NCBI GenBank assembly: GCA_001803235.1
Contig: MHBL01000401.1
Location: 1-33,486, forward strand
DNA: 33,486 nucleotides
From: Lentisphaerae bacterium RIFOXYA12_64_32
Lineage (GTDB): Bacteria > Verrucomicrobiota > Lentisphaeria > Oligosphaerales > YB12-FULL-65-16
Direction: 5' to 3'
The translations under genes were made by a program, and so were the position numbers. The notes under the pieces are model-generated. The model made no database searches. It worked only from the letters and a program-made list of their open reading frames with translations, and was not told the origin of the DNA. Positions 24,850-31,751 of the stretch are shown piece after piece. Position 1 is the first letter of the stretch, and each line of letters starts with the position of its first letter.

Positions 24850-25695
24850 ATGCAGACACCCTTCACGAAGATGCACGGGCTGGGCAACGACTACATCTAT
24901 TTCGACTGCGTACGCCAGCCGGACTTGGTGCCCGACCCGGGCCGCGTCGCGCCGGGATTGTGCGACCGGCACACCGGCATCGGCGGCGACGGTATCGTCC
25001 TGATTCTCCCCGATTCGGAAGCGGACTTCCGTATGCGCATGTTCAACGCGGACGGGTCCGAAGCGGAGATGTGCGGCAACGCCATCCGCTGCGTGGCCAA
25101 GCATGTGTACGACCGCGGCCACACGCGGAAGCGCAAGCTGCGAATCCGCACCGGCCGCGGCATCCTGGAGTTGGTCCTGACGGTCGGCGGCGACCGCGTG
25201 ATGACCGTGCGCGTCGACATGGGCGAGCCGATTCTCGATGGCCCGGCCATTCCCGTGGCCGTGGCGCGTCAGCCGGTGCTCAACGAGCCCATCGTCCTGG
25301 CCAGCGGCCGGCGGTGCGCGTTCACCGCGGTGTCTATGGGAAATCCGCACGCGGTCATCGTCGTGGACCGGATCACCGACGAGATGGTTCTTGGCGACGG
25401 GCGCGAGATCGAGACGCACGCGCTGTTCCCGAAACGCGTCAATGTCGAGTTTGTCGAGGTCCTGTCACGGTGCGAAGTCCGCATGCGCGTCTGGGAGCGC
25501 GGTGCGGGCGAGACCCAGGCCTGCGGTACGGGCGCCAGCGCCGTCGGCGTCGCGTGCGCACTCAACGGCCTGACCGATCGCGATCTGACCGTGCACCTGC
25601 TCGGCGGCGACCTGAACATCTCCTGGGCCGACAACAACCACGTCTACATGGACGGCCCGGCCACGTTCGTCTTCGACGGCACGGTCGAGCTGTGA
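24850..25695 (+). CDS. dapF: Diaminopimelate epimerase
   Basis: 281 residues from the ATG at 24850; the frame is open further upstream, but QTPFTKMHGLGNDYIYFD is the usual N-terminus of the family. DapF (EC 5.1.1.7) is a cytoplasmic, cofactor-independent enzyme that converts LL- to meso-diaminopimelate in lysine and peptidoglycan synthesis. Both catalytic cysteines are present: Cys75 in MCGNAIRC and Cys225 in ACGTGASA. Other family marks are FNADGSEAEMCGN, SMGNPHAV and NVEFVEV. Length is normal. It stands alone here, without lysA, dapA or murein genes beside it. It implies that the host makes DAP for lysine or the cell wall. A heptamer repeat starts 14 bases after the stop. Confidence 0.97.
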   Translation: MQTPFTKMHGLGNDYIYFDCVRQPDLVPDPGRVAPGLCDRHTGIGGDGIVLILPDSEADFRMRMFNADGSEAEMCGNAIRCVAKHVYDRGHTRKRKLRIRTGRGILELVLTVGGDRVMTVRVDMGEPILDGPAIPVAVARQPVLNEPIVLASGRRCAFTAVSMGNPHAVIVVDRITDEMVLGDGREIETHALFPKRVNVEFVEVLSRCEVRMRVWERGAGETQACGTGASAVGVACALNGLTDRDLTVHLLGGDLNISWADNNHVYMDGPATFVFDGTVEL

Positions 25696-25709
25696 GGCGG
25701 CAGGCAGGA

Positions 25710-25737
25710 GGTTTCAGGTTTCGAGTGTCAGGCTTCA
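25710..25737. repeat. Heptamer array (GGTTTCA type)
   Basis: Four 7-base units follow the dapF stop: GGTTTCA, GGTTTCG, AGTGTCA, GGCTTCA. They belong to the same unit family as the arms at 14558, 30291 and 31752 but have no 9-base core. Confidence 0.8.
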
Positions 25738-25797
25738 GGGGCGGAAGTGGTGTATCCTCGCGGGGACCATCTCGGCAAGAGGCAGGTCGCCGCCGTT

Positions 25798-25859
25798 TGT
25801 GTACAGGCTCTCGCACCCCGGGCGGCTACCCGCCCGGGGTGCGCTGAAGGCTGTACACA
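25798..25859. repeat. Nested palindrome downstream of dapF
   Basis: TGTGTACAG (25798-25806) pairs with CTGTACACA (25851-25859). Inside is a perfect 14-bp stem, CGCACCCCGGGCGG (25812-25825) with 25830-25843, and a 4-base loop (CTAC). It could end or stabilise the dapF transcript, but no T-run follows. The design matches 5757-5835. Confidence 0.85.
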
Positions 25860-25915
25860 TACGAGATGCGGCACGGTCGCCCGCGGCGGGGAAAAGGGAA
25901 GACGTACAGGCTCGA

Positions 25916-26227
25916 TCACGCCTTCGGCTCGATGCGGCGCAGGTACGTGACGGCGTTCTGGAGGCGTTGCTCCGGGGTACGGGTGCCGTCGAAGTCCTCG
26001 ACGCTGATGAAGCCGCGGTACTGGCGCCGGTGCAGTTCGGTCAGAAGCTGCGGGTAGTTGTAGTTGTAGCGGCCCTCGTCGAGACGGCAGCCGGGGTAAG
26101 GGTCCGCGCAAGAATAACTTGGCAGTTTGGGCGGGTACCGTCCGAAGAGGCAGGCCTGGTCCGCTGCCTTTCCGGCGTCCCGCAGCCGGGCGCAGCAAAG
26201 ATCAGCCTTGGATGTACGGGGCCCCAT
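25916..26227 (-). pseudogene. C-terminal remnant of a sugar-isomerase-like TIM barrel
   Basis: The open frame of 103 codons has a convincing end only. From about residue 50 it reads like the last part of a xylose-isomerase-like TIM barrel (YNYPQLLTELHRRQYRGFISVEDFDG, given here in part, then NAVTYLRRIEPKA), with the Glu of SVED in the position of a C-terminal metal ligand. The first half has no resemblance, and the ~200 residues that should precede it are absent. The apparent ATG at 26227 shares its CCATGG with the opposite-strand remnant. I read this as a truncated pseudogene. An intact relative lies at 30468-31322. Confidence 0.6.
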
Positions 26228-26420
26228 GGATATAGACCAGCAAGCTATACGGGAGCTGGTTGAGCAGATTGTGCAGCGCGTTCATCCGCTTCGAATTGCG
26301 CTGTTCGGTCCAGTGCCGCGGAAGGACTGGTTTCGAGCGGAGACATTGATCTGGTGGTCATCGTGCCGTCGGGGTCCGTGACCTCGCCCATGTACGGGAA
26401 ATCGCCGCCGCGTGACGGGC
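26226..26420 (+). pseudogene. Decayed nucleotidyltransferase (MNT-type) gene
   Basis: From the ATG at 26226 the frame reads MDIDQQAIRELVEQIVQRV, then HPLRIALFGP, the start of a minimal nucleotidyltransferase; the GS of the active-site motif reads GP. A one-base loss near 26340 then shifts the frame: SGDIDLVVIVPSG, the conserved DxD segment, is in the next frame at about 26336-26375. A second shift is needed to continue with DLAHVREIAAA and a stop. Multiple lesions make this a pseudogene. No HepT partner follows, and an intact minus-strand relative lies at 29486-29914. Confidence 0.7.
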
Positions 26421-26439
26421 GAGGCGAAGGCGAAGTGGT

Positions 26440-26967
26440 TCAGGCCGACGCTGGCGGAGTGATGTTCTCCGGCCCCGACCGTTCGCTGGCGACCTGGCGG
26501 GGAGTACTCCACTTCTGCCAGCGTGCCAAGGACCAGGCTGGATCGCAGAGCAACAGCGTCAAGAGCCAAAGCAACGAGAAGCACGTCCCGCTGAGTAAGC
26601 CGAACAGGAGAACGATCTCGATGTCAGGTGGCAGACCTGGGGAGAAGACGCTGCGGGCACAGGCGCAGACAAACCCCGCAAGCGCGAGGGCCCAGGTCGT
26701 ATTGTGAACGCGGCGGAACGGTCTGCGCGACATCCAGCGCCAGCGAAGCCAATAGGCGGCGTGGCACACGACGCTGAAGAGGACGCACACGAGGATCACC
26801 GGCCAGCCACGGGGAACGATCTGCGCCGGGAAATCCCCATGCAGTTGCCGCGCGTCGATCACGTAGGCGTTGACGCCTAGTCCGGCCAGGACTCCGGCCA
26901 CAGCCGCGCTCGCTCGACTCCCGCGCCAGCGGGAATCCCTGCGCCGAAAAGCGTCGAACAACAGCAT
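26440..26967 (-). CDS. Small multi-pass membrane protein, unknown family
   Basis: 175 residues from the ATG at 26967. After a basic N-terminus (MLLFDAFRRRDSRWRG) there are about four hydrophobic segments (near 20-36, 52-74, 90-107 and 118-143) and a polar C-terminus. Its codons carry G or C in the third position much more regularly than the competing frame of the radical SAM gene, which overlaps it by 344 bases; this frame is therefore the real one below 26967. It begins inside the last conserved part of the radical SAM/SPASM protein, one base out of phase. It may be a separate, translationally coupled gene, or the membrane tail of a fusion broken by a single-base change. Not recognised. Confidence 0.6.
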   Translation of the reverse strand: MLLFDAFRRRDSRWRGSRASAAVAGVLAGLGVNAYVIDARQLHGDFPAQIVPRGWPVILVCVLFSVVCHAAYWLRWRWMSRRPFRRVHNTTWALALAGFVCACARSVFSPGLPPDIEIVLLFGLLSGTCFSLLWLLTLLLCDPAWSLARWQKWSTPRQVASERSGPENITPPASA

Positions 26968-28561
26968 GATGCTTCTGGATGAAGCAGTGCGTCCTGGGGT
27001 TGTTGCCCATTGCCTGATTCATACGCAGCCACAGATCTGGCAGGGGCTCTTGGGTCACGTTGCCAAAACTCAGTGGTGTGAAATCGCACGGACAGACTTC
27101 GCCCGCAGCGTCAATGAACAGGTGTTGGGTCCCGGCGCCGCAGCCGAACACTTCGGGGCTTTCCACTTGGTTGAACGCGCAAACCTTCGGCAGCCTGCCC
27201 GTCCGGTTGGTGTCGACATGAAAACGGCGCAACTCGGCGACATGTGCCGGCTCAAGCAGCGTCGCCTGGTCAGGTTCGCCAAGCCGGCCGCAGGGCATGG
27301 GTTCGACAATCCGGTACTCGTGGACTTCCTCGCGGCGGGCGATTTCGAGTACGCCCTCGAAACGCCGGGTCTCCACGAACGGTCGCGTGGCCACGCTGCT
27401 GAGCATCGTGTAGAAGCCATGCCTTCGGCTGAGTCGGACCGCTTCGATGGCGCGCACGAACGCACCTGGCGAGCCCCGGAGGGTGTCGTGTTGGGCCGGG
27501 TCCGGGTGATCGAGACTGACGCACAAGGCCCAAAGGCCAGCGTCGCGGAGTTCGCGCGCTCGGCTCGCGTTCATCAGCGCCCCGGACGTGAAAACAATGG
27601 TCGCCGCACCGCCGCGGCTTGCCGCACCGACAAGGTCGGCCAAGTCCTCCCTTGCCAGCGGTTCCCCACCGGTAAAGCCGACAATGCTCACCCCAAGTCT
27701 GTGCAGGGCGCTGATCGCGTCACACCACTGGTCGGTTCGCAGATGGCCGCCGCGCCGCTCCTTCAAGCTGCAGTGCCAGCAATCGTATGGACAGGCGTCC
27801 GTGACCGCCAGAGCCCCGGTCTTGAGCAACCACGGCAACACGGGCCCGCCGCCCTCCCGCGCCGGCCTGATCAGGTGGTTTCCGTCCTCATGCCAGAGCA
27901 CGGCAAGACCGGTCTTGCGTAGGGACTCGTCGAGGCACTGCCAGTCTCTCGGGAAGCGCGGCAATGCCAGTCGCCTCAGGTACTTCGGAAACCGCGCCAT
28001 GCACTTCCGGAACGCCAGATACACGGGGCGCAGCGTATCCGCGCAGTTCACCACGAACGCCAGGACGCCACCCACCGCTAGGACGCGTCCGGCCTCGCGA
28101 ATGACGGCCCGGGAATCACTGTACCCCATGGCCCAGGCGGAGACGATCAACGCTGCGGAACCCGTCGGCTGCGACCTGAGGAACTCGAGCATGTCCGCCT
28201 CCGCAAATCGCACCTGCACCGTATCTAAACGTTGCCGTGCCCGCGCGAGCATCCCCGAGGAAATGTCGACCGCGAGAACCTGTCGGTTGGGCTCGCGCTG
28301 CAGCAACGCATGGGTGGCATAGCCCGTGCCACAGCCCAAGTCCAGAATCAGGCCCGGGGGAGCGGACGGTATCTGAGCCAGCACGCGATCAGTGACCGGG
28401 GTCAAGTGCACAAGCCAGGCGTCGTCGTAGTGCAGTGCGACCTGGTCGTAACCGGCCGCAAAGTCCCGGCGCCCGAGCCAGCGCCACCCCAGCAAGAGAC
28501 GCAGGACGTGCAGGTTCAGTCGCGCACACTCGACATACCGATGCTGCCGCCAGCCGACCAA
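26624..28561 (-). CDS. Methyltransferase-radical SAM/SPASM fusion protein
   Basis: TTG start at 28561, supported by GGAGG 8 bases upstream; the open frame is 645 residues but the convincing part ends near residue 540. Residues about 35-200 are a class I SAM methyltransferase (motif I LILDLGCGTG, 71-80; VDISSGML; ADMLEF). Residues about 248-450 are a radical SAM domain with CPYDCWHC (Cys257, 261, 264 binding the 4Fe-4S cluster) and GFTGGEPL (GGE 298-300). A SPASM-like Cys set follows (461, 474, 490, 492, 526), for auxiliary Fe-S clusters. SPASM enzymes often modify peptides (PqqE, AlbA); others act on small molecules. After residue ~540 the frame is Arg/Pro-rich and lies over the membrane-protein gene, so the natural stop seems lost or a frameshift is present. 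Whether it works with the PqqD-like protein 4 kb away is open. Confidence 0.83.
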   Translation of the reverse strand: MVGWRQHRYVECARLNLHVLRLLLGWRWLGRRDFAAGYDQVALHYDDAWLVHLTPVTDRVLAQIPSAPPGLILDLGCGTGYATHALLQREPNRQVLAVDISSGMLARARQRLDTVQVRFAEADMLEFLRSQPTGSAALIVSAWAMGYSDSRAVIREAGRVLAVGGVLAFVVNCADTLRPVYLAFRKCMARFPKYLRRLALPRFPRDWQCLDESLRKTGLAVLWHEDGNHLIRPAREGGGPVLPWLLKTGALAVTDACPYDCWHCSLKERRGGHLRTDQWCDAISALHRLGVSIVGFTGGEPLAREDLADLVGAASRGGAATIVFTSGALMNASRARELRDAGLWALCVSLDHPDPAQHDTLRGSPGAFVRAIEAVRLSRRHGFYTMLSSVATRPFVETRRFEGVLEIARREEVHEYRIVEPMPCGRLGEPDQATLLEPAHVAELRRFHVDTNRTGRLPKVCAFNQVESPEVFGCGAGTQHLFIDAAGEVCPCDFTPLSFGNVTQEPLPDLWLRMNQAMGNNPRTHCFIQKHHAVVRRFSAQGFPLARESSERGCGRSPGRTRRQRLRDRRAATAWGFPGADRSPWLAGDPRVRPLQRRVPRRLLASLALDVAQTVPPRSQYDLGPRACGVCLRLCPQRLLPRSAT

Positions 28562-28606
28562 GACAGGAACCTCCGGAGTCAGTCCCCCGACGATTCACGG
28601 CCAGAC

Positions 28607-28789
28607 TCAAACGGGGCCGCAACCGCACAACGTGACCAATCCCGCCAGGGTCGCCGCAGCCAGCGTAAGACGCCAGAAACAGCCGGTGTCGTTGGCCTTC
28701 GGACGGACGTTCCACGGTCGCCTGCTGCACCAGGAACAGGCATCAAGGTCTTGCCGCGGTTTGGCGAAACTGCGTTTCTTCTGCATGGC
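28607..28789 (-). CDS. Possible 60-residue ORF with lipoprotein-signal-like C-terminus
   Basis: Starting at the ATG at 28789 without a clear ribosome-binding site, this frame encodes 60 residues: a basic, Cys-containing N-terminal half and then RLTLAAATLAGLVTLCGCGPV and a stop. The end looks exactly like a lipoprotein signal peptide with its lipobox (TLCGC), but nothing follows. It could be the stub of a truncated lipoprotein gene or chance. It ends 46 bases before the radical SAM gene start. Confidence 0.25.
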   Translation of the reverse strand, partial: AMQKKRSFAKPRQDLDACSWCSRRPWNVRPKANDTGCFWRLTLAAATLAGLVTLCGCGPV

Positions 28790-28889
28790 GTTGAAGTCCC
28801 GATCTGCCACAGTCAATCCGGAATCGTTGCCGTTCAAAGGGAGACGGGCCACCGCACGAAGCCCCTTGCCCTTTCGATGGAATGTATGC

Positions 28890-28914
28890 CGGTTGCGTGC
28901 AGAACGCAACCGGA
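28890..28914. repeat. Perfect 10-bp hairpin
   Basis: CCGGTTGCGT (28890-28899) pairs with ACGCAACCGG (28905-28914) around a 5-base loop. It lies about 130 bases downstream of the HepT-like stop on the minus strand and could fold in a readthrough transcript. There is no T-run. Confidence 0.7.
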
Positions 28915-29042
28915 CGTCTCGCCGAGCCGTCGCGGGGGGACGGCGGACGATGGACGGCGGGAGGCCGCGGCGCGGGCAGTCCCTTGCCCGCAAGTTTCAG
29001 AGAACGCGTCTGGCTGGAGACCGCACGGCTCAATCACGCCCG

Positions 29043-29465
29043 CTACGTTTCGGTTCCGCGGCTCGCGACGGCGGTGACGAACGCGTCCAAGTCCGCGAGG
29101 GAGTTCTGCAGGTAGTCGTAGACCCGCTCGTTGTCCACCCCCCAGTAGAGGTGTACCAGGCGGTTTCGAAAGCGTGCCATGGCGGCAAACGACTCCCGCT
29201 TCTCGCATGGGAGCCAGCCCTGCTCGACCAGAACGAGGAAACTATCGGCGTTGTCTTTCGGGATGCGGAACCCCTCCGAGGCGGTGATGTGGTTGGCGAC
29301 ATCAACGCCGCACTCGATGGCGGCGATGAACTGGTACTTCGCATTCCCGATCTTGTCCTTGTTGGCCAGGAAATCCGACCTGGGCACGGCCGCGAGTTGC
29401 CTCAGTTCGGCAACGTAATTCCGCAGGCTGGTGAGCATCTGGTCGAGTTTGGGTCGGTCCACCAT
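29043..29465 (-). CDS. hepT: HepT-like ribonuclease toxin (DUF86)
   Basis: 140 residues from the ATG at 29465, with AAAGGAG 8 bases upstream. An all-helical HEPN-fold protein; the HepT motif RxxxxHxY is seen as R100, H105 and Y107 in RFRNRLVHLYW. In the MntA/HepT toxin-antitoxin family, HepT is a HEPN toxin (proposed RNase) that is silenced when MntA adds AMP groups to the tyrosine of this motif. The gene follows the mntA-like gene by 20 bases, the usual order. Motif residues are intact, so it should be active. The symbol is by family similarity. Confidence 0.88.
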   Translation of the reverse strand: MVDRPKLDQMLTSLRNYVAELRQLAAVPRSDFLANKDKIGNAKYQFIAAIECGVDVANHITASEGFRIPKDNADSFLVLVEQGWLPCEKRESFAAMARFRNRLVHLYWGVDNERVYDYLQNSLADLDAFVTAVASRGTET

Positions 29466-29485
29466 GACGATGGCTCCTTTGCCAG

Positions 29486-29914
29486 CTACGCTCCGCGGAG
29501 AGCAAACCGCGCCAGACGCAGGTCGTGGAAGCGCATGATCTCGAACTTGTAATCGTGGTAAGCACTGAGGAGGTCACGTTCCAGATTGACCCTGGCGACA
29601 TGGTCCGAGCAGTAGATCCGGACGCCATCCTCAAGCGCGCGGCCCCGGAGTTCGAGGGGCGCGTCCCCGAGGTGGCGCAGATCCACGTCGAGCCCGACAC
29701 GGGTGGAGAGTCGGCTGGCGAGGACCATCTCTTCCTTTATGGGCAGGGCTTGAGACGGGGAGCTTGCGCCGACATAGTAGCCCACGTCCAGATCGCTGTC
29801 GGGCCGTGCACCACCTGTGCAACGGCTGCCGTAGGCATAGGCCAGAAACACCGGCGTTCCCGCGAACACGTCGGCGGCGGCCTGCGCAATCCTGGCCTGT
29901 AACTCACGATCCAT
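29486..29914 (-). CDS. mntA: MntA-like nucleotidyltransferase antitoxin
   Basis: 142 residues from the ATG at 29914 (GAGG 9 bases upstream); a GTG at 29932 is the alternative. Minimal nucleotidyltransferase fold: GS at 29-30, then DSDLD with metal-binding Asp41 and Asp43. MntA transfers AMP to the Tyr of the HepT motif and so neutralises the toxin. It is the first gene of the two-gene unit with the HepT-like gene. The active site is complete, in contrast to the decayed nucleotidyltransferase at 26226. Such pairs are common defence or stabilisation modules in accessory DNA. Confidence 0.88.
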   Translation of the reverse strand: MDRELQARIAQAAADVFAGTPVFLAYAYGSRCTGGARPDSDLDVGYYVGASSPSQALPIKEEMVLASRLSTRVGLDVDLRHLGDAPLELRGRALEDGVRIYCSDHVARVNLERDLLSAYHDYKFEIMRFHDLRLARFALRGA

Positions 29915-30066
29915 GGCGTGTTGCCTCGACACCCAGAATCAATGCCGTCTACCAAGGTGTGGGGGCTGTTGATTCGCCCCGCCCTTCAACGGGGGCCCCA
30001 CGAACGCACACCCGCTTCTAGGATAGCGGGACGTTGGCGGGAAATCAAGGGCATGCAGTTGTGTCG

Positions 30067-30232
30067 GCGTAATGTGTCAGCGCCCCCCGGACGGCGGACC
30101 GCCCGGGAGCCGCTCCCATGAAACTGAAGGGGCCCGGAGCCCGCGAGGACGCGGGCTCTGGAAGCGTCGTTGCCAGTCTCAACCTGGTCTGATCGGGCGG
30201 GACGCCACCCGGGGGCCGCTGACGCATTACGC
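30067..30232. repeat. 166-bp element with 16-bp inverted ends (MITE-like)
   Basis: GCGTAATGTGTCAGCG (30067-30082) and CGCTGACGCATTACGC (30217-30232) are inverted repeats matching at 15 of 16 positions. The inside holds palindromes, such as AGCCCGCG with CGCGGGCT near 30139-30158, and a GAAACTG stretch also present at 252. The same ends occur in the compact element at 181-216 and, degenerate, at 24548-24604. No transposase and no clear target duplication are visible. Confidence 0.75.
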
Positions 30233-30290
30233 CCACCGTCCCATTGGCCAGGCGCGAGGCGGCGTGATAGTGTACGGGACGCGGAAAGAG

Positions 30291-30419
30291 GTTTCGGGTT
30301 TCAGGTGTCAGGTTGGCGGGAGAGATCAGACGGATCCGACAGATCAGACCGATCGGACTGATCGGGTATATCTTCCCCCACACACTCGACACCCGACACA
30401 TGAAACCTGACACCTGATT
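30291..30419. repeat. Modular repeat with GATCNGACN 9-base core
   Basis: Left arm TTTCAGGTGTCAGGTT (30299-30314) and right arm AACCTGACACCTGATT (30404-30419) are inverted repeats matching at 14 of 16 positions. Between them lies a 9-base tandem array: GATCAGACG, GATCCGACA, GATCAGACC, GATCGGACT, GATCGGG (30324-30366), then a CGACACCCGACAC segment. It ends about 35 bases before the isomerase's ribosome-binding site. Confidence 0.88.
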
Positions 30420-30467
30420 TGTGATGTCCCCAAGGCCTTGTTCAGTCCAAGAAGGAGGAGAGAACCC

Positions 30468-31322
30468 ATGACGCCCCAGAGCCCGAAGCAGTTTGGCGTG
30501 TGCAGTTGGTCGCTCCGCGCGGCGGATGCCGCTGACATGGCGGCGAAAGCCAAGGCGGTCGGCGTGAAGAACGTGCAGCTCGGCCTGGTGGCGCACCGCG
30601 AAGACGCCGGTTTGGTGCACGGCGTGGTGGAAGCGCTCGGCAAACAGGGCATCAAGGTCGGTTCAGGCATGTTCTGCACGGACGGCGAGGATTACACGAC
30701 GCCCGAGACGATCCGCCTCACTGGCGGCGTGGTCCCCGATCAGTTCTGGGACGAGAACTGGCGGCGCGCGCAGGTGGCGGCCGGCACGGCCAAGGAGCTG
30801 GGTCTGAAGCTGGTTACCATGCACGCCGGATTCCTGCCGCACGACAGGAAAGACCCGACCTTCAACAAGCTCATCGACCGCGTGGTCAAGATCGCGCGCG
30901 TATTTGCCGACAACGGCGTGACGCTGACCTTCGAGACCGGCCAGGAAACGGCCGAAACGCTGGTGATCTTCCTCGACGAACTGGACCGGCGCGGCGCGAC
31001 CAATACCGGGGTGAATTTCGACCCCGCCAACATGATCCTGTACGACATGGACGAGCCGGTCGCGGCGCTGCGGCAGGTCGCATCGCGCGTCAAGCACGTT
31101 CACATCAAGGACGCAATCCGCACCACGGTCAAGGGCCAGTGGGGCCAGGAAGTGGTGGTTGGGACCGGTCAGGTCGACTGGACCGCATTCCTGCAAGTCC
31201 TGGCCGACGCGGACTACAAAGGCTACCTGATGATCGAGCGCGAAGCGGGCGACGACCGCGTCGGCGATATGCGCGCCGGCAAGACCTACCTCGAGAAGCT
31301 CATGCGCGGGCCGAAGAAGTAG
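30468..31322 (+). CDS. Sugar-phosphate isomerase/epimerase-like TIM barrel
   Basis: 284 residues from the ATG at 30468, with AAGGAGGAG just upstream. A xylose-isomerase-like (AP_endonuc_2) TIM barrel: FGVCSWSL at the start, MHAGFLPHDRKD, TFETGQET (Glu156), GVNFDPAN (Asp185), HVHIKDA (His212), GTGQVDW and IEREAG (Glu257). Those four residues are the expected metal ligands, so it should be active. Relatives isomerise or epimerise sugars or inositol derivatives; the substrate is not readable. It appears transcribed alone, between the mntA/hepT unit and a convergent cupin gene. A decayed relative's C-terminus lies at 25916. Confidence 0.92.
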   Translation: MTPQSPKQFGVCSWSLRAADAADMAAKAKAVGVKNVQLGLVAHREDAGLVHGVVEALGKQGIKVGSGMFCTDGEDYTTPETIRLTGGVVPDQFWDENWRRAQVAAGTAKELGLKLVTMHAGFLPHDRKDPTFNKLIDRVVKIARVFADNGVTLTFETGQETAETLVIFLDELDRRGATNTGVNFDPANMILYDMDEPVAALRQVASRVKHVHIKDAIRTTVKGQWGQEVVVGTGQVDWTAFLQVLADADYKGYLMIEREAGDDRVGDMRAGKTYLEKLMRGPKK

Positions 31323-31397
31323 TCCGGGATCGGGGCAACCACTGGCGGTCGGCGGGGCACGGGTGGGTGTGCCCTGCTGCGCGGTGGTCAGGGGTAC

Positions 31398-31736
31398 TCA
31401 CGGGCATCCCGTCTTCGGCAGGTAGTCCTCCCTTGCCGGCGAGAAGACCTCGACGGCCACGGCGTCCTCGAGTATCTCGGCGCCGTGCACCACGTTCATG
31501 GGGATGCACCACGAGTCGCCCGCCTGCGTGTCGTGCCAGGCATCGCCGATGCGCAGGCGCATCCGCCCCTTCACCAGATACCCGGTCTGCTCGTACGGGT
31601 GCGAGTGTGCCGGCAGGACGCTGGCGCGGCTGAGCACGAACTCGACCATCAGCGTGCGCTCACCGAACACGAGCGTCTTCTGCCGGATCCCGGGGAGCGG
31701 GTCGCTGTAGCCGTCAGGGGTGTGGCGCGTGAACAT
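31398..31736 (-). CDS. Small single-domain cupin
   Basis: 112 residues from the ATG at 31736 (AAGG upstream). Single cupin barrel: PAHSHPYEQTGYLVKGRMRL (His44, His46, Glu49) as motif 1 and PMNVVHGAEI (His84) as motif 2, a complete 3-His/1-Glu metal set. Small cupins of this kind bind or isomerise sugars or act as dioxygenase-like or sensor proteins; the role here is unknown. It is convergent with the isomerase and 126 bases downstream of the sugar permease; the gap holds a repeat, so co-transcription is possible. Confidence 0.88.
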   Translation of the reverse strand: MFTRHTPDGYSDPLPGIRQKTLVFGERTLMVEFVLSRASVLPAHSHPYEQTGYLVKGRMRLRIGDAWHDTQAGDSWCIPMNVVHGAEILEDAVAVEVFSPAREDYLPKTGCP

Positions 31737-31751
31737 GGTTGGCCTTGGGTT

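Larger units (their letters stand above)
28562..29042. other. Gap between HepT-like and radical SAM genes
   Basis: The 481 bases hold the doubtful small frame at 28607-28789, a perfect hairpin at 28890-28914, and a repeat-like stretch near 28945-28975 (GACGGCGGACGATGGACGGCGG), but no convincing gene. The promoter of the radical SAM gene should lie here; none is clear. Confidence 0.55.
29915..30467. other. Intergenic region made of repeat elements
   Basis: This 553-base gap between the divergent mntA-like and isomerase genes is mostly repeat: the inverted-repeat-bounded element at 30067-30232 and the modular repeat at 30291-30419. The isomerase's ribosome-binding site (AAGGAGGAG, about 30452-30460) closes it. 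No gene seen. Confidence 0.75.

Noticed and set aside
30067..30232. Complete insertion sequence
   Set aside because: The element is only 166 bases long and has no transposase frame; it is reported as MITE-like.
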